Part shown: one piece after another, positions 1 through 10,779 of the stretch | How positions within the stretch are numbered: the stretch's first letter is position 1 | Layout: each line of letters starts with the position of its first letter | Source: Narthecium ossifragum | Taxonomy: Eukaryota > Streptophyta > Magnoliopsida > Dioscoreales > Nartheciaceae | Length of the DNA stretch: 64,000 nt | Direction of reading: 5' to 3' | NCBI GenBank assembly: GCA_963920575.1 | Contig: OY986964.1 | Coordinates: 19,325,395-19,389,394, forward strand | Position numbers and translations under genes: made by a program | The notes under the pieces: model-generated | What the model was told of the DNA's origin: nothing | Databases searched by the model: none | Seen by the model: only the letters and a program-made list of their open reading frames with translations

Positions 1-310
1 CTGCTGCAGTGGTACCCCACCAACTAATAGTCAGTTCACCAGCAACCTGCATCGGGAAGCAGCCCCCCAAACAACAGTAGGTACACCACACAGATAAAGC
101 CTTCGGCGCTCACCGGCATGCAAGGCTAAGGAAAACAGTAGGGCCACTCGCCCACCTAAACATCCCAGGAGTCATCACACTCCTGGTTCACCACTACCCC
201 TAATATGGGGCTAACATGCTTAAAAGTATGTATAAATTATAAAGCTGTAAGAAAACTGTACATACAAAGCCCCGCGGGCAAAAACCATAGAAAACCCTTC
301 CCTGCCACAC

Positions 311-350
311 GAGGGATCGATCCTTCCTCGAGGAAGGACCGATCTCCCTC
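311..350. repeat. Near-perfect inverted repeat centred on CTCGAG
   Basis: The arm at 311-329 and the arm at 330-350 are reverse complements apart from a 2-base indel and one mismatch. The centre is CTCGAG and each arm carries GATCGATC or GATCGGTC. It is one unit of the hairpin array described in the findings. Confidence 0.75.
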
Positions 351-512
351 GTAAATGGGAAGATCCAGCCCCTGTCACGCTACAAAGGATCGATCCTCCC
401 TCCAGGAAGATCGATCACCAAGCCAAAGGATCGATCTTCCCACCTTCGTGACCAACGACTCGCCATGCCAGCCAAGGCACATGATCGATCATCTCCAACC
501 AGATGATCGATC

Positions 513-1845
513 TGTTACGAGCGGTCTACTCGTGATCCTCTCGTAATGGGTCTCTACTGCTCCAATCGATCAGAATCGCCCTGATCGGACTTGATTTGAG
601 TCCAATGGGCTGATTTGGCTAGATCGGATCTGGCTTGAGCTGGATCGGATCTGGCTGAAGCTGGATCGAATTTGGCTAAGCCTGATTGGATGGGACTTGA
701 CTGGGTCAAGTCTGAATTGATCTGGATCAAGCTGACCAAGTGGATTGGGCTGGATCCGGATTAAGTGGCTGAGCCAATTTGGCCAAAGGTGGCTGGGAAT
801 ATCCGACGGCTGAGAATCGCCGGAGTGGATCGCCGGCGTTGGAGCGGCGGCGGCGGTCGGGATAGTGGCAGGGAAGATCGCGGGTTGTTGGGGAAGAGAT
901 CCACCGGAGTGGATTGGTCGGAGGTGGGCTAGATCGGCGGGATCTAGAGGTCGACGGCGGGAGGATTTGGGTTTGCCGGCGTCGGGGACGATGGAGAGCT
1001 CGGCTGGGGTCCTTGGGACGTCAAGGATCGTGGGGAGACGAGGAACGGATCTGGGAGGTTTGGAGGCGGGATAGGGGTAGGACGTGGGGTGCCGGAGGTG
1101 AGGACGAAGGTCGGGCTTGCCGGGGAAGGCGCCGGAGAGGACGGAGGAGGCGGAGGAGCGGCTTGGCGAGGTCGTGGGATCTTGGGGAAGTCGGTGGTGA
1201 CCTTGGTTGGCGACGGGGGCGGCCGGAGAGGGGAGAACGGAGGTATGGCCGGCGGTAGTAAGGGTAGGGTCACGGGAGAGAAGTGGAGAAGGAGACGATG
1301 ACGTGGCAGGTGACGAGGAGAGAGAGTGGTGATGTGGCGCTGACGTGGAGGAGAGAGAAAGTGACGGGAGAGAGAGAAACACTGGTGGAGGCGGTGCCGG
1401 CTGCGGGGAAGATGACCGACGGGGAAGAAGGTGGATCTATGGTGGATATTTGGTGGAATCTACTTTACTTCTACTCCTATGATATTCTACTCCTATGATA
1501 ACTTATCAACTACTCTTAATCATTCATCTCATCCATCATTACCTAATACAAACTACTAAGGTCCTTTTATAGAGACCTTGACAGAGTCCTAATCCACTAG
1601 AAAAACCCCCTTGCTTGATTAGCAAGTAATAAGGTTTCTGACTCAACTCAACTTCCTAACTCAAAGGGACTCTTAATTAATTCCTAACAATCAACTAGGA
1701 CTCAATAAAAGACTAATGATAAATACTAATTAAATACTCTAGTTTGAACTAGGGAAGTCCAAGTCAAACTAGGAAAGAGGTTGAACCAGCTTGGTTCCTC
1801 TTCTGGGTTCGGATCCAGTTGGTTGAGTCGGATCGACTCGTATCA
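513..1845 (-). mobile_element. A-family solo LTR no. 1
   Basis: Runs from TGTTACGAGCGG to GACTCGTATCA and is flanked by the perfect 5-bp TSD CGATC (508-512 and 1846-1850). The matching uninterrupted site is present in the Tekay1 5' LTR near 29123-29150. A minus-strand reading frame of 270 codons (570-1382, Ser/Pro/Arg-rich) lies within the LTR. The TATA box on the minus strand lies in the AT-rich stretch near 1563-1572. Confidence 0.95.
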
Positions 1846-2655
1846 CGATCCTTCTCGGGCTCGGCATGACCAACCCAGGAAAATTGATCATTCCTCCAGA
1901 ATGATCGATCCCGATGGGTTCTCCGGCGAACATCCGGTGAGAAATACTATCGGACAACTCCACCAAATCCCACAAAACTTTCGGGTCTGGTAGAACGAAG
2001 GACCACGAGTCCAAAATCGGTAAGCATGCTAAAAACCATCAACCATACTGCGAGATCTAAGCAAAACAAGTAGGTAGGAATCCTTACCTAGGCAAGAGCA
2101 GCTTCAATCCCAGCTGCTAAGCCTTGGATCATCCTCAATCCCTCCAAAATCCAGCCAGATCTGAGTTCAAGAATGGTGGATTTCAAAAGGATTCAAGGAA
2201 GAAGGTTGCGTCCACTTTACAGGCAAATGAACCGACCTATGAATGATCGATCATTCCCATCGGAAAGATCGATCCTTCATGACGATTGCGCCTTGACTTT
2301 CTGGCACTAAATGATCGATCTTCTAGCAAGGAAAGATCGATCCTTTAGGTGCAGAAAGCTAGACTTGGGCTAAAACACAAGCCCAAGCCCGGATCTTTCG
2401 ATCCTGTGTCCATCTAACTGTTCTAATCAAACACTAACACAAACATGGTCAGTGTATGCACACGCGGGTGTGAAATAAACCGACAAGGCGCAATTTACCA
2501 AATTGCACTTGTGGTCTACAACGGGCCACAGGGGTAGAGGGATAGGTCCTCACATCCTAATACCCTTAAAAGAAATCTTGTCCCGAGATTCGATAAAGGT
2601 AGGGCTCGGAAACAGAAAGAACTACACCTCGAGAAGGAAACAACTGCGGAAACTC

Positions 2656-4892
2656 CTACCGCATGCGCGCTTCACGCTCCCAGGTCATCTCCTCGGTGCC
2701 TCTGTCCCTCCGGTCAAGTACTCGAACTGGCTGCTCAATGAATCTCACGTCTGCCTCAAGCTCAATGTCATCCACCCTGATGACATGAGACGGGTCTGGG
2801 TGATACTTCCTCAGCATCGACACGTGGAAAGTCGGGTGCACAGCTGACATGTCCTGAGAAAGATCCAGATGGTAAGCTACCTCGCAGATCCTCTCTAGGA
2901 TCTCGAGCGGCCCGACAATCCTCGGCACCAACTTGCCACCTCTGCCAAACCTGACGGGCCCTCTGTCCGGCGATGCTCGCAAGAACACTCGATCGCCGAC
3001 TGCAAACTCTAACAATCGTCACCTCTGATCTGCATTACTCTTCTGCCGGCTCTGAACGGTCAGAAGTCTCTGTCTGATCTGCACTAGTCTCTCTGATGAC
3101 TGCCTGACGAGGTCTGGACCGGTGAGTGAAGCCTCTCCAACCTCTGTCCAGCACACTAGGGAATGACACCACCTACCGTACAACGGCTCGAAAGGTGCTA
3201 CTCCAAGACTGGACTGGTAGCTATTGTTGTAGGTGAACTCCACAAAGGGAACATGCTCCTCCCAGCTGCCTCCGGCATCGAGGACACATTCTCTTAGCAT
3301 GTCCTCTAAGATCTGGATCGTCCACTCTGACTGCCCATTGGAATGTGGATGAAATGCCGAACTGAAGGTCAGGAGTGTGTCAATTGCCTCCTGGAAGCCT
3401 CGCCAGACCCTGCTGGTGAACATGGGGTCACGGTTTGACACTATAGAAACTGGAACTCCGTGTAGCCTGACCACCTCTCTGACGTACAAACTGCCCAACC
3501 TGTCTGTGGAGTTTGTCATCCGCATAGACAGGAAGTGCGCCGATTTGGTCAATCGATCAAAGATGACCCAAATCGCGTCATTCCCCCTAGGAGATCTCGG
3601 TAGCCCGGTCACGAAGTCCATTGTGATGTGCTCCCACTTTCATTCAGCTAGTGGAAGTGGCTGAAGTAACCCCGGAGTTTGCTGGTGCTCTGCCTTGACC
3701 TTTTGACAGGTAAGGCAGCGTGATACGAACTCCGTTACTGCCCTCTTCATCCCACACCACCAGAACTATCGCCGCAGGTCCTGGTACATCTTGGTGCCCC
3801 TGGGATGAACTGCAAAATGAGAGTGGTGGAACTCTCATAGGACGTCGTCTCGAAGAACTGGATCTGCTGGAACCGCTACACTGCCAAAGAATCGTAGCCC
3901 TCCGTCTGACGATACTACTGTCCAGTCCCCGTCTGCGTCGTCTGTGCCCGCCGATGTGCGCACCTCCTCGAGCTCTACGTCACTGCGCTACGCCTCTAAC
4001 ACCAAGAGTAGGACTGTTGGCATACTCTGCACTGTTTAGAGGTAGCTGCTGGGATCCCTGATCCTTAAACTCGAGCCCCAACTAGCCCGCTGTCTCTAAA
4101 GCCTGCCACTGCCGCGCTGACAACCCTGCAACTGCTGCTCTGGTGTCTCTCACCTGTCTGCTCAGCACGTCTGCTACGACATTTGCCTCACCAGGATGGT
4201 AATGCAACTCAAAGTCGTAGTTCTCCAGTAGCACCATCCAATGTCGCTGCCTCAGGTTGAGGTCACGTTGGGTGAAAACGTGCTTCAAACTCTTATAGTC
4301 CGAGAAGACAGAGAACTTCTCACCATAGAGTTAATGCCGCCAGGTCTTCAGAGCGAAGACCGCCGCTGCTAGCTCCAAATCGTGAGTCGGGTTGTTCCTC
4401 TCATGGGTTCTTCAGCTGACGAGAACCTTAGGAAACTACGTACCCCTCCTCTGACCGAGAGTAGATCAGAATGTCGTCGACGAACACCACAACGAACTGA
4501 TCTAGGAAAGGCCGGAAGATCCTCTACATGAGATCCATGAACGCCGCTGGTGCGTTCGTCAGCCCAAATGGCATCACCACGAACTCGTACAGGCTGTACC
4601 GAGTCCGAAAAGCCGTCTTCGGGATGTCGTAATCCCGAACCCTCAACTGGTGGTAGCCGGTGCGGAGGTCAATCTTCGAGAAAATTGAAGATCCCCGCAA
4701 CTGGTCAAACAGGTCGTCGATCCTCGGCATCGGATACTTGTTCTTCACCGTCACTCTGTTGAGCTGCCTATAGTCTATGCAAAGTCAAAGGGTACCATCC
4801 TTCTTCTTTGCGAACAACACTGGCGCCCCCCAGGGAGACGACATGCTGGGACGGATGAAGCCTCTACGGGTCAGCTCGTCTAACTGGGTCCT
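2656..4892 (-). pseudogene. Tekay1 pol, C-terminal part: RT, RNase H, integrase, chromodomain (decayed)
   Basis: Read from high to low coordinate. An RT palm fragment (4524-4754) has fingers and palm motifs and ends at an in-frame TAG (4524-4526) where the family has Gln. About 0.5 kb of RT and RNase H seen in Tekay2 is missing near 4430-4445. RNase H end follows at 4082-4288, with the HYHPG and DVLSRQ motifs. The integrase core (3019-3621) keeps the first Asp (MDFVTGLP) and the Glu (NGQSE), but the second catalytic Asp is Asn at 3433-3435 (SNRD instead of SDRD). The chromodomain (2656-3015 frame) has lost 17 codons relative to Tekay2. D is inserted at 4892/4893. Not functional. Confidence 0.88.
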
Positions 4893-5276
4893 TGATACGG
4901 TTGGGACCCAAGCCCAACCCACGCCCAGCCAAGTGGAACCAAGTCCAGCTCCACCTGGGCTAGACCAACCCACGCCCAATTTTGGGGCAGGGCCACACGT
5001 AGGATAGGCCCAGGAGGGACCTACGCAGGTCAGGGCCCACCTCCTAGGAGGATTCGGCCTTGGACCAGGTCCCCAGCTAAAGCCAGCCTTAAGGAATCCT
5101 ATTCCTAGCTTGTTATTTCATTAGTTGAGTCTTAATTGCTTTCCTAGTTGATTTCCTAGTTTGAGTCCAGTTTGTGCTTTGCTAGTTCATATTATGAGTC
5201 ATAGTTGGGTTGAGTCAAGTCACTTGCTATTTTAGCAAGTAGGTATCCAGGTTGGAGTAGAACTCTTTCAGGCCTC

Positions 5277-5283
5277 TATAAAA
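5277..5283 (+). promoter_or_regulatory. TATA box, D 5' LTR
   Basis: TATAAAA inside the sequence CTCTATAAAAGGACCT, which recurs in every D, E and A LTR in the window at about the same distance from the LTR end. This is the likely Pol II core promoter. Confidence 0.6.
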
Positions 5284-5494
5284 GGACCTCCATAGCTTGT
5301 TAATGGGTTTTATGCATTGAAGAAATAAATTAAGAGATATTATATGAGTAGCTGTAACCCTAGGAGTAGCCTATTAGGTCAAAACCCCACATCTAACCCC
5401 CTCTTTGTCCAAGACCCCATGCTATTTGTCAAAAACCCCATATTTATTTTTCATAAATGAATAACCCCAAATCATCTAAAAAAAAGACAATAAT

Positions 5495-6374
5495 TGATAC
5501 GATGCACCTTCTCAAGGGCTTTCGTACCGGGTCTCTTGCCTTATCTCAAATCCTCTTTAGCCAAATCTATGGCTAGGTCGAGAGATACCTTTAGGGTTTT
5601 AGGAGAAGGACCCTAGGTATTCGACGAGGAAGACGAAGACTAGAGGAGGAGACGAATGAGAAGAGGGATACCTTGCAGTTCCTCTAGGGTTGGCTGGCTT
5701 CTCTTGGAGATCCAAGCCTTGGAGAACGTGGTGGAGGGAAGCACGGCAGCCAAGGGGACGCCGGGGACTTGGGGTTGGACGGCGGAGGTGGTTGGTAGCG
5801 GCGGTGATGATAGTGGCGAAGGAGTGGACGACAGCGGAGAAGGAGACCGGTGATGGAGAAGAACCGGCTGTAGAGAGAGATGAAGGTGGCTGGTGGATTA
5901 TGAGGAAACTAGGTTACAGCTACTCCTATATTACTTCTACTCCTAGGATTTATCTCTACTAAATAATAACTCTCATAAATTCGTCCATCCATAATTACAA
6001 GCTATGGAGGTCCTTTTATAGAGGCCTCAAGAGAGTTCTACTCCAACTAAAGAACTACCTTGGTTTAATCAGCAAGTAACCATACTTTCCTACTAAGACT
6101 CAATCATAACTCAAACTTCCTGATTACTAGGACTCTTAATAGGAACTAATAAAGCAAATCATAAACTGAACTCAAACTAGGAAACTGACTCAATCAAGAT
6201 AACTATTAATTAGGGAATCATCTAAGTAAGCAAACCAGCTAGGAATAGGATTCCTTTGGCCGGCTGAGCTTAGAACGCCCAAAGGGACTTGGGTGCAGCC
6301 AACTCCTTGGCGTGGGCCCATCCAAGCAAGAACGTGGGTCCCTTCTTGGAATGGCTCGGTTCGACCTCGTATCA
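5495..6374 (-). repeat. E1 3' LTR
   Basis: 880 bp, TGATACGATGCACC...CTCGTATCA in plus reading. The minus-strand TATA box is the TTTTATA in the sequence AGGTCCTTTTATAGAGG near 6010-6022. The end of the long E1 reading frame (stop at 6239-6241) lies inside this LTR. Confidence 0.92.
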
Positions 6375-8728
6375 TCCCTCCTCCCTTCGAAATTGGCCTT
6401 GTCCTCAAGGCCTGAATGTGATGAGGAAAGAGGGCTCTTCTCTTCTCTAACCGGAGTGATGTGGCTGGACCGCAACTGTTGCTCTGTACTCGGCGGTGAG
6501 AATCCCGGTCTGGCCAATGGTGGATATAATGGTAACTGGGCCATTGAATCAGGGGGCCATGCAGCTGGTGAGAACCCTGGTCGCACCCATGGTGGATCAG
6601 GTGGTAACCGGATCGGTGAATCAAAGAGCCATGCTGCCGGTCTAGAAGGAGGAGGCTGAAACTTAGGTGGATCTGGCGGCCTCTGGAACTCCAAGAAGTA
6701 GAGGGCGGCTGTAGATTGACGATGGGGCCACCTCAAGTGCTGGTGTCCTAGGTCAAAGACTCGGTCGACCTGAATCAAATCCTTCCAAGATGGAAGTAGA
6801 CCCAAGACAGCGGCTGGATACAGTCGTGCCGAGGACGGAGCATCCGGGGGACGATCTGATGGTTCTGGTGGCTCCAAGCATGGGATCTTCAATGGTTCTC
6901 CTGGATCATCCTCGTCACGTCCCATGAGTAGTGTCACCCATGACCAAAGGACGGGATCTGATCTCCATGGCCTGGTCGGATGTGCAGGGTCTTGGCTTGA
7001 TATTGAGTCAAGCTCGCTTTGGCCCAGTCTGAAGTGAAGTCGGTTGGGCCACGCTTCTGCTGCACTATTTGGATCTTGATCAGGTTCAGTTTGACTGAGC
7101 TTGATGGAGCTTGGCTGGCTGCAATCAGATCTAGCCGGATTGATTCTGGCTGCATCCAATTGAGTCTGACTTAGCCTGGTCTGATCTGAGCTTGGTCGGA
7201 TCTGGTTGGTGTAACCAAACCTGGTTGTGCTTGGATGGAATCTGACCAAGTCTTGTAAGCTGCAATCTGACTCGATCAATTGTAGGTGATGGAGTAGGAG
7301 TTTGATCAGGTTCAAACCGTAGTGATTTGATTTGATCTGATCAGATAGCTGAGTGGCTCTGGCAACTGAGAGGGAACTGAACTTGGTCGCCGGTAAGGGA
7401 TGTTCATCAGGGTTTGGATCCCATGGAGAAGGGGGGATGAGAGGATGGGGGTTCGAACCAATGGGGTGAATCTGGATGGGTGTCGGTTCTGGTGGTTGGG
7501 GTTTGGAGCCGGGCTTGGTAATGTCGAGGAAGGTGTCAGGAGGTTTAGGGGACGGCCTTTGTTGGCTTGAGAGATCCTTCAGTGGGCCATGGAAGGAGGT
7601 TATGGTAGGATCAGGGGCAGGTAGGCAGCGATTACCTTGGGGGTTGCTGCCGGAGTTGAAGGAGATGGATTTGGGAGCCGGCTGGTTTGGGGATGGAACG
7701 GGGTAGGAATGAGGAGGGCCTTGGTCGGGGTTGCATGGTACGGGGAGGGCATGAACTGAGGTAAGGTCGGTGGCTGCAGTTTTGTGGACTTTGGGTAGAT
7801 TGCCGGAGATGACAATTGGCTGTCGGACTGGAGACCGGGGGGCCGTGGGTTGGTAGGGGGAAAGAGGGTGGCCTTGATTAGTGGTGGGGGCTGCCGGGGA
7901 GGAGTAGGGAGGAGAGTTGCTGGTCGTGGGATGTGGTGTGGTTGGGTGAGGGGGCAGCGGGTGTTGTTCATGGTTTTGGTCATGGGGCAGCTCATGGGTA
8001 GGTGGAGTATGAGGAGTCCTAATCCCGGTAGAACTGGGTTTATGTTTTGCAATCCAAGTTGCAGCTAGAATGGGATTTTCTTTGGAAATCTGAACTCTGG
8101 TGGGGCTTGACTGATTTGTAGGAGAATATCGTTGGATCATTGCTTCCCATTGTTCTACTGAAGGGTAAGGCAAAGGGATCCAACTCTGGACAGCTTCCTT
8201 CCATTGTTCAGCCGTAGGGTAAGTCGTACTCCGAGTTTGACTAGGATTCCTAGTTGGAGTAGGATTTGCAATCCTAGTTCCAGTAGGATCTTGAGTCCAA
8301 GTTGTACTCTGAGTTTGACTCAGATTCCTAGTTGGAGCAGGATTTGTAATCCTAGTTCCAGTAGGATTCGGAGTCCAAGTTGTACTCAAATAGCCATTGG
8401 TGTTTGTAGGTTTGGGTTGGTTGTAGGGAGTAGGTAATGGCTGATACGGTGGTGACGGATTGTAGGGAAGACTAGGGTTGTACGGTGCGTAGGGAGGTGG
8501 CATAGGCTGCTGGTATGGTGGCGGAGAAAGGGTAGTGGGGCCAGGTATGGGTGAGGGATGGATAGAGGGCTCAAGGTTTGGATACTGGCTCGGTTCATAG
8601 GCAGGCGGAGTGTAAGGTGGGTGATAGGACGGATTATAGGTACGGACAGGAGGTTGGTTAGGGTTAGGGTTCCGTAGGGATGATGATGAAGGTAAGGGAT
8701 AATGATGTGGGCCCGGTACTCCTGCCAT
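6239..8728 (-). CDS. E1 proline-rich ORF spanning the whole internal region (unknown function)
   Basis: 829 codons from the first ATG after the PBS (Met-Ala-Gly, also used by D) to a stop inside the 3' LTR; the frame is open upstream through the PBS. The N-terminal third is Pro/Tyr/Asn/Thr-rich (PPPYAPYNP-type runs). A 26-residue Thr-Asn-Pro repeat occurs twice (about 8220-8380). The middle is Ser/Asp/Gln-rich. The last part contains a segment shared with family A (6838-7090), then GLEDKANFEG just before the PPT, equivalent to the pol C-terminus of D. No catalytic domain is recognised. Four related copies exist in the window. I infer a gag-derived or accessory protein; a role in packaging is untested. 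Low sequence complexity may partly explain the openness. Confidence 0.6.
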   Translation of the reverse strand: MAGVPGPHHYPLPSSSSLRNPNPNQPPVRTYNPSYHPPYTPPAYEPSQYPNLEPSIHPSPIPGPTTLSPPPYQQPMPPPYAPYNPSLPYNPSPPYQPLPTPYNQPKPTNTNGYLSTTWTPNPTGTRITNPAPTRNLSQTQSTTWTQDPTGTRIANPTPTRNPSQTRSTTYPTAEQWKEAVQSWIPLPYPSVEQWEAMIQRYSPTNQSSPTRVQISKENPILAATWIAKHKPSSTGIRTPHTPPTHELPHDQNHEQHPLPPHPTTPHPTTSNSPPYSSPAAPTTNQGHPLSPYQPTAPRSPVRQPIVISGNLPKVHKTAATDLTSVHALPVPCNPDQGPPHSYPVPSPNQPAPKSISFNSGSNPQGNRCLPAPDPTITSFHGPLKDLSSQQRPSPKPPDTFLDITKPGSKPQPPEPTPIQIHPIGSNPHPLIPPSPWDPNPDEHPLPATKFSSLSVARATQLSDQIKSNHYGLNLIKLLLHHLQLIESDCSLQDLVRFHPSTTRFGYTNQIRPSSDQTRLSQTQLDAARINPARSDCSQPSSIKLSQTEPDQDPNSAAEAWPNRLHFRLGQSELDSISSQDPAHPTRPWRSDPVLWSWVTLLMGRDEDDPGEPLKIPCLEPPEPSDRPPDAPSSARLYPAAVLGLLPSWKDLIQVDRVFDLGHQHLRWPHRQSTAALYFLEFQRPPDPPKFQPPPSRPAAWLFDSPIRLPPDPPWVRPGFSPAAWPPDSMAQLPLYPPLARPGFSPPSTEQQLRSSHITPVREEKSPLSSSHSGLEDKANFEGRRDDTRSNRAIPRRDPRSCLDGPTPRSWLHPSPFGRSKLSRPKESYS
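6375..6396 (-). other. E1 polypurine tract
   Basis: On the minus strand, GAAGGGAGGAGGGA immediately precedes the 3' LTR TG. The same tract precedes the 3' LTRs of E2-E5. It is the expected plus-strand primer for reverse transcription. Confidence 0.8.
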
Positions 8729-8775
8729 CAGAGAAGCTTCTAGAAGGCCTTGGGCGGCACAGTCGTCGGAACAGA

Positions 8776-8787
8776 GCTCTGATACCA
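8776..8787 (-). other. E1 primer-binding site (tRNA-iMet)
   Basis: TGGTATCAGAGC on the minus strand, three bases inside the 5' LTR end. It is complementary to the 3' end of plant initiator tRNA-Met. The long E1 reading frame is open across it. Confidence 0.85.
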
Positions 8788-8790
8788 AGT

Positions 8791-9671
8791 TGATACGATG
8801 CACCTTCTCAAGGGCTTTCGTACCGGGTCTCTTGCCTTATCTCAGATCCTCTTTAGCCAAATCTATGGCTAGGTCGAGAGATACCTTTAGGGTTTTACGA
8901 GAAGGACCCTAGGTATTCGACAAGTAAGGCTGAAAACCGGAGGAGGAGACGAATGAGAAGAGGGATACCTTGCAGTTCCTCTAGGGTTGGCTGGCTTCTC
9001 TTGGAGATCCAAGCCTTGGAGAACGTGGTGGAGGGAAGCAAGGCAGCCAAGGGGACGCCGGGGACTTGGGGTTGGACGGCGGAGGTGGTTGGTAGCGGCG
9101 GTGATGATAGTGGCGAAGGAGTGGACGACAGCGGAGAAGGAGACCGGTGATGGAGAAGAACCGGCTGTAGAGAGAGATGAAGGTGGCTGGTGGATTATGA
9201 GGAAACTAGGTTACAGCTACTCCTATATTACTTCTACTCCTAGGATTTATCTCTACTAAATAATAACTCTCATAAATTCGTCCATCCATAATTACAAGCT
9301 ATGGAGGTCCTTTTATAGAGGCCTCAAGAGAGTTCTACTCCAACTAGAGAACTACCTTGGTTTAATCAGCAAGTAACCATACTTTCCTACTAAGACTCAA
9401 TCATAACTCAAACTTCCTGATTACTAGGACTCTTAATAGGAACTAATAAAGCAAATCATAAACTGAACTCAAACTAGGAAACTGACTCAATCAAGATAAC
9501 TATTAACTAGGGAATCATCTAAGTAAGCAAACCAGCTAGGAATAGGATTCCTTTGGCCGGCTGAGCTTAGAACGCCCAAAGGGACTTGGGTGCAGCCAAC
9601 TCCTTGGCGTGGGCCCATCCAAGCAAGAATGTGGGTCCCTTCTTGGAATGGCTCGGTTCGACCTCGTATCA
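8791..9671 (-). repeat. E1 5' LTR
   Basis: 881 bp and near-identical to the 3' LTR. TATA box on the minus strand at 9311-9317. Differences from the 3' LTR are concentrated around 8918-8942. Confidence 0.92.
9311..9317 (-). promoter_or_regulatory. TATA box, E1 5' LTR
   Basis: TATAAAA on the minus strand within CTATAAAAGGACCTCC, shared by D, E and A LTRs. Confidence 0.6.
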
Positions 9672-9689
9672 ATAATACCCTTGTTTTAT

Positions 9690-10620
9690 TTTTTTTTCAG
9701 TCTTTTCTCTCTCCTCTCAGCTCTCTCTCTTCTCTTCTCCGGCGAGACAACCCCTCCTGGCGATCTCCTCTCGCCTCCGGCCGGCCCACAGCTCATTCGT
9801 CGATCCCGTAGCATCTCCGGCGATCCCATCGCATCTCCGGCAGCTCCCGAAGCTCCCTCCTTCCATGTAGCCACCAAAACCGCAGCAACCCCTCGCTGGC
9901 GACCACCCTTTCCCCATCGCCATCGCAACCTCCCCATCGCCGCCGCAACCTCCATCTTCTCCGTTCCCCCCAGATCCAACGGCTCCCGGCGGCTCCGCTC
10001 CGTCCAACGACGCCCGACGCCGTTCCCCAAGCCCACCCAACCTCGTCCACGAGCTCCATCGCCGTCCGCAGCCTCCATTAACTCCGGCCAAGCATCCATT
10101 GAAACCCACCTTCTTCCTCCACCCCTGTGAGGCACTCGACCTTGACACCACCACAACCTCAACGGCAGCACCGACCTCGCCCAGCATCGTCAACGATCCC
10201 TCCATCCCCGGCGACCTCCCCCATCGCCCGCAACCCCAACCCCACCTCATCGGACCCGGCGCCACCCCTCCTAAATCACCGCCCCTAATCCTCCCTAGTT
10301 ACAAACCCCCTCAGATCCGACCCCGTCGTCGCCCCACGACCCTTCCCCGACGAACTCCCGGCGAGATCCCACCTCCAGTCGTCGCCCAAGCCGCCTCCCT
10401 CGCCGTCGTCTTCATCCCCTCAAGCACACCGTCGTAGACCTCTCAGATTCGCCTCCTACGGCTACGGCACAGGAGATCCGCCCCGGTGGATCGAACCCCG
10501 AGGCTCAGGCGACCCCTCCTATGTTGGTCTCGACCTCCGGCGACGTTTCATTGCCAACGATCGTACTCCGGCAACTCTCAGCCATTTGATCGAACCGGCT
10601 GAACCAAGTCCTCTTTATCC
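9690..10620. other. Left GC-rich arm of insertion F
   Basis: CTCTCTC-rich start followed by CCGGCGATC-rich DNA that stays open in several frames on both strands (longest 182 codons, minus strand 9717-10265). Similar composition, in reverse orientation, occupies 12180-13085. I treat the frames as composition effects; the stretch might instead be a captured 5' gene segment. No known domain is seen. Confidence 0.4.
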
Positions 10621-10779
10621 AATGAGGTCTGATTCTATCTGACCCAATAAGCTTAATTCAAGCCCACTTGATCCAATCAACCAAATCTTTGAGCAAATTC
10701 CAGCCTAATGTCCTTTAAACCTAGCCATTTCTAAAACCTTGCCTAATTTATCATTCGATCGAGTTCAAATACATTTTCA

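Larger units (their letters stand above)
1..2554 (-). repeat. Tekay1 3' LTR, partial, interrupted by an A solo LTR
   Basis: Position 1 corresponds to about 59700 in the intact LTR at 58738-61031. The LTR ends at 2554 in GGTCCTCACA, which is the element's TGTGAGGACC start read on the minus strand. It contains clusters of GATCGATC palindromes (311-512, 1880-1920, 2240-2350). Bases 513-1850 are an inserted A solo LTR plus one TSD copy. Just inside, from 2555, lies the pol-to-LTR linker. Confidence 0.88.
5495..9671 (-). mobile_element. E1: full-length non-autonomous E element with intact long ORF
   Basis: TSD ATAAT at 5490-5494 and 9672-9676. 3' LTR 5495-6374, PPT 6375-6396, internal region, PBS (minus strand) 8776-8787, 5' LTR 8791-9671. 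The LTRs are nearly identical except for a short clustered difference where TTCGACGAGGAAGACG in the 3' LTR is replaced in the 5' LTR (near 8918-8942). The element sits inside F. It has no gag core, protease, RT or integrase. The internal region is a single proline-rich frame. Confidence 0.93.

Noticed and set aside
5656..5962. Antisense ORFs of 65-90 codons in every E LTR
   Set aside because: They run opposite to the element's transcription or across its leader, have no ATG context, and recur only because the LTR recurs.
7476..8437. Plus-strand ORFs inside E1 and equivalents in E2, E3 and E5
   Set aside because: Shadows of the minus-strand proline-rich frame; Pro codons read as Gly/Arg/Trp-rich frames on the other strand.
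8729..8803. Start of the E1 ORF upstream at 8803
   Set aside because: That start is GTG, lies in the LTR and runs through the PBS; the first ATG (8728) matches the Met-Ala-Gly start of D.
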